64,000 nucleotides of DNA from NCBI RefSeq assembly GCF_002105155.1, contig NW_019028991.1:682001-746000 (forward strand), given 5' to 3'. Position numbers and translations under genes: made by a program. Positions 46,634 to 58,039 of the stretch are shown here, piece after piece (position 1 is the first letter of the stretch; each line of letters starts with the position of its first letter). The DNA comes from Lobosporangium transversale. Lineage: Eukaryota > Mortierellomycota > Mortierellomycetes > Mortierellales > Mortierellaceae. Under the pieces are notes generated by a model, which saw only the letters and a list, made by a program, of their open reading frames with translations, did no database searches and was not told the origin of the DNA.

Positions 46634-47008
46634 CACCTAGGCCCCTCAATAGCAGAACCGATATAATCAATGTATTCATTCCATCACCGCATGGACAGCA
46701 ATAACATATACGATCACCCCATGCAACCGCAGAATGACGTCCCCATTTTCAATATACTATCATCATTACTACTATCATTATTATTTCATTATTATTTCGT
46801 CTTTTTAGCCATCACTATTTACTTCATACACTTCTTATAAGCAACTCTACCATAATAAACTTCAAGGATATATTTTTATTTACTATCACCGCTGTTTGTT
46901 TGATTTAAATAGATTCTTTGTGCTTTTTTTTTTTTTTTTTTTTTTTTTTCAGTTGATATGATTTGACACAGGCTGTTGAATAGGTAATAAGTGATTTAAT
47001 CAAGTCTA

Positions 47009-50000
47009 CTAAACCTCGCCAGCTTGCTCTGCTAACTTGTAAAACAACGAATCCTCCTTCTTGAGTAGTCGACTTGGAGTATCAAACTCTAGGACTCTTC
47101 CTCTCTCCAACACCAAAATCTTGTCACTGTCCATTACAGTCTTGATACGGTGTGCAATCGTTAAAACCGTCCTGTCTCTGAACTCTTGCCGGATCGTCTT
47201 TTGAATCAGTTCATCTGTCTCTACATCCACTGCCGCAGTTGCCTCATCCATGATCAAGATCTTGGATTTTCGAAGCAATGCTCGTGCAAGGCAGATCAAG
47301 GATCGTTGGCCCACGGAAAAATTCCCGCCATTCTGTGCAACCTCAAATGATAATCCTCCTGGTAATGTGCTGATATAGTCCTTCAAATGAGATCGCTCCA
47401 GAGCCCTCCAGAGATCTGCGTCCTCTACTTCGTGGAATGGATCAAGGTTATCGCGAACAGTCCCCACAAATAGCGTCGGGTCCTGAGGGATAATAGATAG
47501 ATGGCGACGCAAGTCCTGAAGCCCCACAGTTGAAATATCGACTCCATCTATTTCAATTCTACCTCCATCTTCCTCTTCTGTTGCTGCTTCTTCCTCTGAG
47601 TGTGACCCTCCCTGGCCGTTAGCATTATGTGGTAATGATCTATCAGAGGCAAGCGTCATGCTATTGTCACTTTGCTTGGCCCAGTAGCTATTAGCAGCCT
47701 CCACAATTCGGAATAGAGCCAATGTCAATGAGGATTTGCCTGCACCTGTTCGGCCAACAATGCCGACACGCTCTGTTGGTGCAATTTCTAACGTCACGTT
47801 CTTTATGACCAAGTCCAGTCCCTCGCGGTAACGTGTCGAGTAGTTCTTGAAGTTGATGCGTCCTTTTGAAGGCCAGCCATCTGGGAGCGGCACATCTGTG
47901 GTGTCAGGGGCCTCCGTCTTGAGGTTGGTGTATTCAAGGATGCGCTCCAGTGAAACCAGTTGGTACTGTAGTACAAAAAAAAAAAAAGTTAAACACCAGT
48001 TTTCTTTGAAATGTTACCATCATTATTATTATTACTTTATCATCTCTTTTTACCTGGAGATCGCAAGCCATGCGGACTAAGGAAGTAACTTCCTCAGTAA
48101 TCGACAGTGCAAAGCTCAAGGTCAAACCCACCATGCTAGGGTCCATCCGCTCCCGTTCAAGGACTGCAAAAAGGGCTGTAATAAACACGATAATGGTGCT
48201 TAGAAGCCGAAGCTGCACGTCCATCCATCGCCTCGAACCCATATTGGATAAGAAATTGTTTGAATTTCTATCAGTTAAATCCGTATTTTCACGGACAAAC
48301 CGACTTTGAATCTTCATTGCCCGCAGCGTTGACACACCTCCAAGAGATTCGTTAAAGTGTTGGTAGATGGGTGACTTTGAAGCTGCGTAAATTCGAGCCA
48401 ATATCTGGTTCACGCTCAGGAAGCAAATAAGAGCGAGATAGTAAGCTGCCATAAAGAGTGGTGCAACAAAGATAAAGGATGGGGTTGTGCTTACGACCAA
48501 AATCAAGGTGCTCATGACTGAGGTACCAAATAATAAAATACCAATCAATTTGCTTGAAAGTTTCACATCTACTGTCCCAACATCGGACGAAAACCGGTTG
48601 ATGATTCTTCCCAGTGGCGTCGTGTCAAAGAAAGCAATTGGTAGGTGCATAATCTTGTTCAAGAAATCGTAATGAATTCGCTCTGAGGCACGGATTCGAC
48701 CGACTGCAAGCGCTAGCCACATGATGATCATGTAGAGCAACACATATATCAGAGTGAGCAGCGCATACACCCCGAGGAAACGAACAATCGATGGTGGATT
48801 GTTTTCATCTCTCCTTTTGTTTTCATTGATCCAATGCTTAAGCCACAGGCTTGTCGAAACCAGGCAAATCTGTGCCAGGACAAACAGTAGCACTACCATT
48901 GTCGAAACAAGGTATGATCTTCAAATATAAGAAATAAATAGAATAAATAAACAAATAAATAAAAAGCTATCTTTCAAAATAATACTTTTTGACAAATGAA
49001 AACAATCAAGGGAAACTTACACTGCTTTGGCGTAGAGAATGCCCACCCCATATCCGACCGCACCCTCCTTTATGGCCTCGACCGTAATAATTCCTGCCTT
49101 CGTGTCTTTCTTGTCATCCTTGAACTCCTGGTTGTTGGCAGCCACTGTAGTGTTGTTGGATGTGCTCTGATCGCTTATATCTCCACTTTCGTCTCCCTCA
49201 GTAGCCTCGCCGCTGTCATCGGCATCGTTTGGTATATTTGTACTGATAGTCGCATTCCCTGGTTTTATACGTGTTTTATCACCTCCTTTAATCCCTGTTT
49301 TAGCCACCTTCGGTGTTGAACTCGATCTTCTTTCCAACTTTGAATATTCTTTGATCAATCGATAGAAGATCTTCTTATTCGCCATTAGCTCGCTATATGG
49401 CCCATTCTCCGCAACCATGCCTTCGTGGAGGACCACAATTTGATCAACTTCACGGAGATGATGAATTCCATGTGTCACCAAGACACGCGTCTTGTCGCGG
49501 AGCAAACCAGTTGATCCAAGGAGGTGATTCCAAAGATGATGACTAACATGTGCATCTACTGCGCTGAGTGGATCATCCAACAAATAGATGTCCGCATCGT
49601 CGTAGGCAGCTCGGGCAAGAGAAACTCTTTGTTTCTGACCGCCTGAGAGATTTATCCCACGCTCTCCAATCTCTGTCATATCTCCTGCAGGCAGGACAGC
49701 CAGATCTGGCTCCAATCCACAAGCAAAGATAACCTGCTTGTACCTTTCTTCGTCATATCTCTTGCCAAAAAGAATGTTATCCTTGAGTGTTTTGTTGATG
49801 ATCCAAGCTTGTTGAGGAACGTATGCAACATGTCCTGAAATCTGAATCTTCCCCTGTAACTTATAAAGTTCTCCAATCATGGCAGAGAGTAATGAAGATT
49901 TGCCTTGTCCCACGCGTCCAACAATAGCAGTGAGTTTTCCTCTGCCAAAGGATAGGTTGATAGACCGCAGTGTAGGCGGCAATGTCAGCTGAGGTTCAGA

Positions 50001-51727
50001 GGAGCCATGATCCTGTAGAAGGGCGCTTCTCTCATCTATAACACGATTGTCCTCATAACCCTCATCGACCGGTGCTATCCATGAGAATGTCCCATCTTTG
50101 ATCAAAATCAGCGGATCATCTGGGTCTCGGGGCAAAAGATCAAAGCGCATGATGTTCTTGTCATCGATCTCTTCGAGCAAAAAGAATCGCTGAATGCGCT
50201 TAGTAGCTACCAAGACACTGAGAGTTGAAGCTGTTGCGTCTGATAGACTCGAGATAGGATTTTTAAGCATGGAAAAGAGCGTCATAGATACAAATACAGT
50301 CTGTAGCGTGAGTTTCCCTGGGGTGAAACCGGGGCCACCCCAGAGAGCATAGACACTGAAAGTGACCAGGCTGATGATGAGTGAGGATGATATGAAGATA
50401 ATGGACATGAATGCCTCTACAATGCCAATCCTCTTGAGTATATTCAATTCCTTACTTCGCACTGCCAGGATACGATTTATGAATGCAGTACTCCAGCCGT
50501 AAAGTTTGATGATCTTCATTGAACTCAATACCTCTGTTGTGAGCTGAACTCGTTGATCCATTGCTTTCAATTTCTCTGCCTGCATTGACTTAAAAAACTT
50601 TGCTTGCCAGGTTTGCACTGGCAGCATCGCCAGCATGGTAAGTACTCCAGCAAGCATTGTCCATCCTAAAAGCCCATACAGCAATTTCATTGCAATTGCG
50701 ATCTCAAGTGGAATGGACTACAGAAACAGAACAAAGTATCCATTGCATAAGAAATACATCAACAACTTTGAGAAAAAAAAAAAAAAAAAAAAAAAAAAAA
50801 CACTTACGATCCACATAGATAAAAAGCTGAACATGTCCCACCACTGGTCCGCATCGACAGACATATGGTTTGTAATTTCGCCATTCGTCGACTCGCTCCT
50901 TGCTTTGGCTGAAAGCCTAAGAGCTTTGCGATATATCATCGCAATGAGTGCAGCACGGGTTCGGACTCCAATCAAAATCATTTGGTATCGATTATATGTG
51001 TTGACAAGAGACGCGAACAGGGACGATACAAAGATCCCTATGGCTAAAGTGATACCGTACGACAGAGGCTTGGATTCATAATCCTCTAAATAGCTCAGCA
51101 ACTCGTTCAGGATTACTGGAAGCGTATATGAAAACAGGACAATCGCAACTCGGCTCAAGAGCACTGGCACCAGCAATTCCCAATTCGAAAGAAGGATAAT
51201 TTGGAACAATGATGGTTGTTCACCGCGGGATTTACGCCGCAGCAATCGGTCCGCCCATAAGCTGCTCAACTTTTCATACGCTACTTCTGTCTCCATCCAA
51301 GGAGGTAGTTGACCAAGAATATCGTCTTGAGTAATTGTTCTCTTCAATCCGATCTTGATGAACGGGAAATAAAACGTGAAAAAAAGTCGAGAGCCAAGGT
51401 TAGCCTTGGCGTACAGCCCAGCGCTACTCATCCGCTGTACTCTAGTCTTTCCCCGTGGCCACGCCTCCACTACAAAGCCTGCAGACAAAAATAAAGTTAG
51501 CGCTATGAGGAGACTTATTGTTGAGCGTCCGGTTGGTTCAGCCAGCTCCAATGTCGTTTTGGTAATGATAAGTGTCGCTGATATTGCGGCAACATAGAAA
51601 GCATATATGGCGCTAGAAGAACGGATCGTGTACTCATGCTCATATTTGTTTAATGCAACTGCAAATACCTAGAAGAAGGGTGTTGACGTCAGGTACATGC
51701 TTATATACTTATATTATTTTAAGTAAC

Positions 51728-51763
<36 letters not shown>

Positions 51764-52333
51764 CAAACGTTACCCATGCTGTACCCATGCAAAAACAGCT
51801 CCAAGCAATAGCGGGTGAAATGTCCCCTGAGGCGGAAAGATTCCAGTAAAGCATCCATGATACAACAGCAGAAATAAACATGAATATCTGTGTGGGCCAA
51901 TAGATCCAAAAAGTGCGTCCGAGGCGATGCCCAACTCTATATTTTCTCAGATAATATATCCGCAACAAGAACCCCAATGCTGCGAGTAATGACAATGCGC
52001 CAAATAATACACTATGGCAAAAAATAAGATAAAGGATAAGCGCCACAAACATCTGATTCAGGTTTGATAAGAAATTGCATTCTGTAATTTCGCCATTCTC
52101 CATTACCTGTACTCAAAGCATGGTGTCAAATCATATCGAGTGGGGCTCAATGGGCCCTATGTATGTATATAATTTTATTGAATTTAGGATGGTAAGGACT
52201 ATAGGCAATACGTACAAAATAAAACAAAGGTACATATGAAGATATATATACATATATTTTTGTTGATCCTATATCTATAGTAACTTACCCATCCCTCATG
52301 ATGAGTACAGAGACTATTGATACTAGATGGCAT
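47009..52333 (-). CDS. MRP-type (ABCC) ABC transporter, full-length with TMD0
   Basis: Seven exons (52333-52289, 52156-52107, 52011-51774, 51668-50808, 50717-49021, 48918-48054, 47965-47009) give 1570 residues, the usual MRP length. The first three exons make the ABCC N-terminus: HHEGWGPLSPTRYDLTPCFE, then TMD0 helices. The TMD1 entry QDDILGQLPPWM and the helix SFLSMWI-SIPLEIAIAMKLL follow. NBD1 has Walker A GRVGQGKSS, signature LSGGQKQR and Walker B IYLLDDPLSAVDAH. NBD2 has Walker A GRTGAGKSS, signature FSVGQRS and Walker B ILIMDEATAAVD. Such pumps export glutathione or other conjugates and drugs across the vacuolar or plasma membrane, from family knowledge. An acidic/Lys linker lies between the halves. 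Three introns hold long T-runs in the sense strand. The tiny 45- and 50-nt exons are supported by the conserved N-terminal motif reading across them. Confidence 0.92.
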
Positions 52334-52527
52334 ATGACTATTTGTCCGGTAGACTGAACTATCGAAACGAACCCCAGCTGTCAACAACTGCCAAGTCTCA
52401 AAGTGTAAAGTGTCAGGCAGGATCGAGTGAGTTCCAGTAATGGTTCAGCCTTGATGCTATCAATCCTGGTTTCCTGAACCCTGTGCTCCGAACGAAGTTG
52501 GATTATGAAAGTTGTAAAGGAAAATTG

Positions 52528-52564
<37 letters not shown>

Positions 52565-53270
52565 AGAGGAAAAAAGAAAGAAAGTGCACAGCACTTTGAA
52601 GATAAGAAAATAGTGGAACCACAAACGGGAAAAGTGACTGTTAAAACGGCGTTTGAAAGAACGCCAAATAAACCATTTTTGGAATGTGAGAGAAGGTTAA
52701 GCACAGATGTTCATCTAGTTTATCCGTTGCAGTGGAAAGTCGTAAAAAAGTAATTTTGCCCTTTTCATCAGGCGCAAGCACCAGCACGATAGCATTAACA
52801 CTATCGTACAACTGTTCGATGACGGGAGCCTCCGCTTGTATTCCAATCTACTCTTTCGGTACGAAATTGCTATTTACATTATTATTTATTGTATACCTCT
52901 CATCACCGTCGTCATCATCACACGGAGGAGAATAACACTGCAAAGAGTAGGGCAATAGCATAGGTTTGTGGGCGAAATCTTGTTTGTGGATATTTGTTTG
53001 TATCTTCGAGTACCAAAATGCTATGTATTTGACTGTTCATGGGAAAAAGCCTTTTTCTTTTTTTTTTCTAAAAGGCCACTGGCTGAACTAGAATGCCCTA
53101 GCGCTCTGTGTACTGTACTAAAATCATTACGACCATACTCTATGCCTCAATATACGGGAAATATGTATAACCATTCTTTATTTATATCTGTTAAAGGTGG
53201 AGTATCGACCATTAAAGGAGCCGTCTGCATCCATAAAAAATAAATAAAATAAGATCAAAGGAAAAATAAC
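52334..53270. other. Intergenic region upstream of the ABC transporter
   Basis: No supported gene. It includes a 35-base A-run (52528-52562) in the presumed leader or promoter of the ABC gene and the terminator of the SAP-domain gene. Confidence 0.5.
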
Positions 53271-53839
53271 TCATATATGCCTTTTAACAACGATTTCTGC
53301 AAGGGCCAAGATCGTTCCAACCCCCGACGTGGCTAAACTGAGACTCGCAGGGACGAAACGGAACACCTCTGCAGCATATTGAGGTACAGCCATCCAATGA
53401 AAAAGATAATGGTTCTGTTGTTCACCCATTCCTGCATACATCGCTACTGTCTCGGCTGCATCCTTGGCTAAATTTGTCAACCGCGAGGTCACATTCACAG
53501 CCGGGTACTGATGATGGACATGATGGTGATGTAAACCATATTGGCTCAAGCAGTATGTTAATGCAAACTTGAAGGCAAAGTATGAGAGACCTGAAGTCGT
53601 GGAACGCGACAAAAGGCCAGTCATCGCATACTGAGAAGCATCAAGCTCAGCGTCCGTTTTACGGGCCACATCAACGTTGAACAGTTGTGAAAGCAGCGTT
53701 GGGAGAACGAAAAGTGAGCTGTAGTAACAAAAGAATGGTAATAAGAAGTCGGGCCAGTTCATCAAGGTCCCAAAGAAAGATGGCTGATCATCCTCATCCT
53801 AGCGTTTCAAATAAAATATAAAGCGTCAGTATGAACACC

Positions 53840-53884
<45 letters not shown>

Positions 53885-55107
53885 TTAAAAAAAAAAAAAA
53901 TACCTTGTGCCATTGGTGAGAGAAAGCTGCAGACAAATACACGGCAAATTCAAACAGGAAAGTAATAAAAACAAAGCCTGTGCTAGTGGAACCGACATCA
54001 TGCACTCTCTGCACGCCTCGGGACATACAGATGGAAAATCCATGGATTCCTGGATATTCCTCAAAGTGGTGCTTGACCCTTTCAAAGATCCGCACGAAGT
54101 AGCTCTTGCTCTTGTCTTCAAGGTTAACACGGTGGCGACGGCGTCCATAGCGGCGATGGCTGCCGCCATCTTTTGCATCGTCATCATAGTAACGAGAGTT
54201 ACGGCGAGCCTTACCCCTATCCCGTTCATTGCTATTAAACCCTCTGCCAACGCTACTATTCACTGCGTCCACGACACCATCGACCGCATGAGAAATAGTG
54301 GAGGTCAAGTCCTTAGATGCTCTCCGAAACTGAGCCTTGCCTGATTGGAACTTGTCGTGCAATGCATGTTCTAGCGAGTATGCCTTTTCTACAGCTGCTT
54401 GGACTTCTGAATGCAAGCTTCCCATAAAGTCTCTCGCCTGATACTCCGGCAATAGGTCTTCTAAACTCTCTGAATCTGAATCATGTCTATAAAATAAATT
54501 GCAGATAAAGAAAAAATATTACCATTTTGTTCTTTTTTTTTTGCAGAAAAAAAGTGCGATATGATGTCAGTGCCTTACTTGGTAGTGGCTATTTTCCTTG
54601 GCGAAGAGCGTCGAGAGTAAGTTTGAGTCCCTTCAGAGGTATCATCACTAAGGTCATTAGCAGATGACAGGCTCGCCAAGCGGTTGCTCTCAGTCGACCG
54701 ACGGCTGTTGGCTTTTGGATTGCCTTCATGGGTTAGTTCATGGAGCGAAGGATCGGACGATCCATGCTTTGTAATATGATCTCTATCATTTATTCCATTT
54801 TATTTATCGCGATATTTTGTTGATTAAAGTGTTAGAGGAATTTTTTTTTTTTTTTTTTTTTTTTTTAATACTCCGGTTGTTTATCTTCCAGTGGTCCGCA
54901 CCTGATCCTATCAGCAATGTCTTCACGCCGTCCATCAGTGGCAAGGCCCAACTTTGTTGCAAGTTCTAATGATAGCATCCGCACCATAATGGATTTCTTG
55001 TTGAATACAATATCCATATCATTTTTATTTCATGAGGCCTTGCTGGATTCATACAAACACGCACCTATTAATTCAGCTTTACGACGTTTCGAGAGTGGGA
55101 TTGCCAT
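53271..55107 (-). CDS. SAP-domain membrane protein
   Basis: Five exons (55107-55065, 54965-54902, 54782-54579, 54486-53904, 53798-53271) give 473 residues. Joining the first two exons yields a clear SAP-type motif at the N-terminus: LSKRRKAELIELATKLGLAT then DGRREDIADRIR. Next come a Ser/Arg-rich, acidic linker (SLSSANDLSDDTSEGTQTYS), a helical segment, a basic patch (RRYGRRRHR), and at least three hydrophobic helices (GFVFITFLFEFAVYLSAAF, WPDFLLPFFCYYSSLFVLPT, SLSLATSGVGTILALAEIVV). SAP motifs bind DNA or proteins, so an inner-nuclear-membrane chromatin tether is one reading; a mitochondrial SAP/membrane protein is another. I do not recognise an orthologue. The 3' intron contains a 40-base homopolymer. 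Exons 1 and 2 are short, but the motif reading across them supports them. Confidence 0.75.
53843..53882. repeat. T40 homopolymer in an intron
   Basis: Forty T on the plus strand, followed four bases later by a 14-base A-run. It lies in the last intron of the SAP-domain gene and appears as an A-run in its transcript. It is the longest homopolymer in the window. Confidence 0.95.
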
Positions 55108-56192
55108 AATGACGAGATGTTTTTTCTTCTTCTTCTTCTTTGCGTGAGCCGTTGAAAAGATAGGGAAGATAATGATGAAAATAAACTGTGTAAAAAAAAC
55201 CCCCCATTTAAGAACAGTTTGTGAGATGGTCACAAAAGTCTGCTTTGCCCAATTTGCGACAAAAAATTTTTTTCTGGAAAGAAAGGGAATAATCTTATGG
55301 GCAACGACTCAGACATGGCTTTAGCTTCATTAAGTATGGCTTGGGCGTGGAATTACTTCGGTCTTTGACACCCATCACTATTTGTCTCCACGCCATTCAG
55401 TCCGAGTTCATTCATTATATGTAAGGCCTTCATTCTCTACATATTATCTGACTAAAGCCACCCTCGAATGACACAATATAAAACATACGAATGATTGGGA
55501 AAACTCTTTGAACTTTCTGAAAGGCTGCCGCTAGCCCCTATCCCCGAATAGCAGCCTGTGTCATGATGCGAGGTGTTCTACCAATTATGTCAGGCAAAAC
55601 GCACGTTTCTAGAGGAACAAAAAAAAAAAAAAGAATTCCTACTCAAAGATTGTACTTGCGGCTATGTACTCATATGGACATGTAAATATGTAACAGAGAT
55701 ATATTTCAAACGCGGTGAAAACTAACAGGCAGTAAAAAGCACCATCAATACATTCGTTCTCGATGAACAAAAGAATAATCAAAAAAAAGTGAGAGAAATA
55801 AATGAGTAATTAAAGATAAGCAGCAAGCAAGCAAATAGGTCTTTTTTTTTTCTATTTCCCTCTTTTACTTACTGCTGCTGTAAGCTTGTCTCCGAGAGAT
55901 CAGACCTTGATAAAACCAATGACGACGCGTTTGGGAATCTCTCACAACATAGAGAGCTAATGAAGAGATACAAAGTATTGTATGTATAAATTTGAGTAAC
56001 TCTCTCTTTAGTGGTCAGACGCTCATGAAATAACGGTTTCATACATGTGTATGTTTGATCGGTAGTGGTGGGATTCTCACGAAAGGTAATTGAGTTTAAA
56101 GATGACGTAGCTACGTCATCCCGATGCCTTGATATGTTCGACACCCATCTTTTTATATCCCACCATACTCGAAACTGCATAGAAAGATCCTG
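55108..56192. other. Gene-poor region left of the foldback element
   Basis: A minus-strand frame of 111 codons at 55869-56204 begins with a non-ATG codon inside the foldback arm, and I see no family motif in it, so I do not call it a gene. No other supported feature. Confidence 0.4.
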
Positions 56193-56632
56193 AGGCCTTT
56201 TCAAGACCGAATTGTATTGAGCGAATGCTAATTTCTATTGGTTGGGGAGTTGAGAGCGAATGCTATTTTTTTTTTAGGTTGCCCAATAGAAAAAGATGTA
56301 AACAAAAGAAAATGCAATACGGTATTCGATGGCACAATACGCAAAAGATGAGAATTGTGCCATCGAATGCTAATTTTTTTTGGATCGAATGCTATTTTTT
56401 TTGGATCGAATTCTATTTTTTTTGGATCTCACGCCAACCCTTAAGCCAGACTAGCATTCGATGGCACAATTCTCATCTTTTGCGTATTGTGCCATCGAAT
56501 ACCGTATTGCATTTTCTTTTGTTTACATCTTTTTCTATTGGGCAACCTAAAAAAAAAATAGCATTCGCTCTCAACTCCCCAACCAATAGAAATTAGCATT
56601 CGCTCAATACAATTCGGTCTTGAAAAGGCCTC
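56193..56632. mobile_element. Foldback element: near-perfect 180-bp inverted repeat with 79-bp loop
   Basis: Left arm 56193-56372 and right arm 56452-56632 are reverse complements over their whole length except for one missing base near 56220. Each arm has its own smaller stem (TTCGATGGCACAAT at 56325-56338 with its complement at 56354-56367) and a repeated GCGAATGCTA unit. The loop has three units of about 21 nt starting with an 8-base T-run and GGATC. No protein is encoded, and I see no clear target-site duplication. The structure resembles a foldback transposon or MITE. Near-identity of the arms points to recent formation or gene conversion. Confidence 0.85.
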
Positions 56633-56758
56633 TGGAAGTGAAAAAAATATGCTTTGCTTACCATGCATACTCAACTGAACCAAGTTCATGTTATGAACGT
56701 TAATTGAGGGCGTAATCTCTTTCTATGACACAAGGACTTTAGTGCATTTAGAAAGTAG

Positions 56759-56765
56759 TATAAAA
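56759..56765 (+). promoter_or_regulatory. TATA box of I9 inhibitor gene 1
   Basis: TATAAAA is 128 bp upstream of the ATG at 56887. Confidence 0.6.
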
Positions 56766-56839
56766 GGGCGTCTCAATTCCTTCATCCAAACTTCACACCA
56801 TCCATCTTATAAACACCTTTCATCCTATAAACAGACATA

Positions 56840-56886
56840 ATCCGTTCAAATCCGTCCAAATCCGTCCAATTCCGTCCAAATCCGTC
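56840..56886 (+). repeat. ATCCGTCCAA 10-bp tandem repeat ending at the start codon
   Basis: About 4.7 copies of a 10-bp unit, ending with ATCCGTC directly before the ATG of I9 inhibitor 1. The paralogue at 59463 has only a single related unit (ATTCGTTCAA) at the same place, so this is a local expansion in the 5' leader. Confidence 0.85.
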
Positions 56887-57093
56887 ATGATCAAATACAT
56901 CGTTGCTTTCAGACCAGGGACCTCTGACGATTTTATCGATGAGGCTGCAAAGAAGATAGAGGAGAACGGAGGCCAAATCAAACGAAGATTTGAATCGCTC
57001 CCAGGATTTGAAATTGAAGTACCAGAAGGCTTTGAAATGGAGCCGGTAGCGGACTATCCAGGCGTTCAAAGTATCGAACCAGCTGACGTTTAG
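56887..57093 (+). CDS. I9-type (Pbi2-like) protease inhibitor 1
   Basis: Single exon, 68 residues. The sequence has the inhibitor I9 fold pattern: first strand MIKYIVAFRPGTS, helix FIDEAAKKIEENGGQIKRRF, strand GFEIEVPEG, then the C-terminal strand GVQSIEPADV. The length matches free I9 proteins such as yeast proteinase B inhibitor Pbi2. These bind the active site of subtilisins, typically vacuolar proteinase B, in the cytosol. There is no signal peptide. A TATA box and an expanded leader repeat precede it. It belongs to a locally duplicated set with 59463-59678 and the decayed copy at 58040-58206. Confidence 0.82.
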   Translation: MIKYIVAFRPGTSDDFIDEAAKKIEENGGQIKRRFESLPGFEIEVPEGFEMEPVADYPGVQSIEPADV

Positions 57094-57448
57094 GATAACC
57101 TCTCACAGGAACTATCACTATTTGGCAACCAAATTGTACATTTGTTTATATTAAAGAACAATAAATTGTCGTTATAAAAAGGTCATCATTTGCGGTCTTC
57201 TGAGGCAATGACCATTAGTCTAACTTGCTCGTACAATACTTGCAAAAAAAAAAAAAAAAAAAAAAAAAAAGCGCCATTAATTCATTAAAAAGAGTATTTC
57301 CAATTGTAGACAAATTGGAATTGTACCGAGACATGTATCTGCCATCGCTACTGTCAAAACGTCAGAACTGCGCATTGTCGGATACTTTGATCTGGTCAAA
57401 ATGGTTTTTGAAGCCGGCCACTTCTAGCTACTATGATGACATATAAAC

Positions 57449-57567
57449 CAGAGAGTCAAGCTTGTCACTCTTTTTGGTTAGTCCTTTTCAATTATAAGAA
57501 TTTTCTTAAGTAAACCATTTATATTTGAAAGAGTCTAGCCAAAAAGAGCGACAAGCTTGACCCTCTG
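57449..57567. mobile_element. hAT-like MITE, 119 bp, with 8-bp target-site duplication
   Basis: Terminal inverted repeats of about 33 bp begin CAGAGAGTCAAGCTTGTC on the left and (complement) CAGAGGGTCAAGCTTGTC on the right, differing at three sites. Perfect 8-bp direct repeats ATATAAAC flank it (57441-57448 and 57568-57575). An 8-bp duplication and CAGRG ends are the hallmarks of the hAT superfamily. The interior is AT-rich and non-coding, so the element would depend on a transposase made elsewhere. Confidence 0.88.
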
Positions 57568-58039
57568 ATATAAACCCTTCAAAATAAACACACAGCACAA
57601 ATGGCCGACGTTGCATATTTCACACAATACACGAAGGTACGCGTCCTAACACCCTGACAAATCAAACCCAAAAACGAGTTTCTTATTGTATGTGTTATTC
57701 ATACTGCTCTATAGGCAGACGTGTAGACACATTTTTAAATAAATACCTCTCGAGCGCGGAATAGCGTGTGGACTTACGCCATGGTCCTTATCTACAAACT
57801 TTAACTGTAAGTTTTTCACTAAACTAGATCAATGGTTTAGCACAAAAGTGCAAATCACTAAATCACTTTATGTATAGTGGTGAACCTGATAAGCCATTAT
57901 TGTTACATCATAATGTCACAAAGACAACTAGTGCTTTCATTGCATACCTTTCATCAACTTCAACATCCAAGCTCCATATCTACCACATTATCTTAAAAAA
58001 CGCCTTTCATCGTAAAAGTGAATATGGTTCCTTCAAACC

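Noticed and set aside
52381-52704. Minus-strand frame of 107 codons upstream of the ABC transporter
   Set aside because: Half of it is a Phe run from the 35-base A-tract, and the conserved ABCC N-terminus starts later at 52333.
55869-56204. Minus-strand frame of 111 codons next to the foldback element
   Set aside because: It starts with a non-ATG codon inside the repeat arm, has no recognisable domain, and is likely chance.
56225-56689. Apparent pair of related proteins on opposite strands
   Set aside because: The identical peptides are a by-product of translating both arms of the inverted repeat, with Phe runs from T-tracts.
57601-57730. Possible tiny spliced gene starting MADVAYFTQYTK
   Set aside because: Splicing at GTACGC..ATAG would give only about 15 codons before a stop, too short to support.
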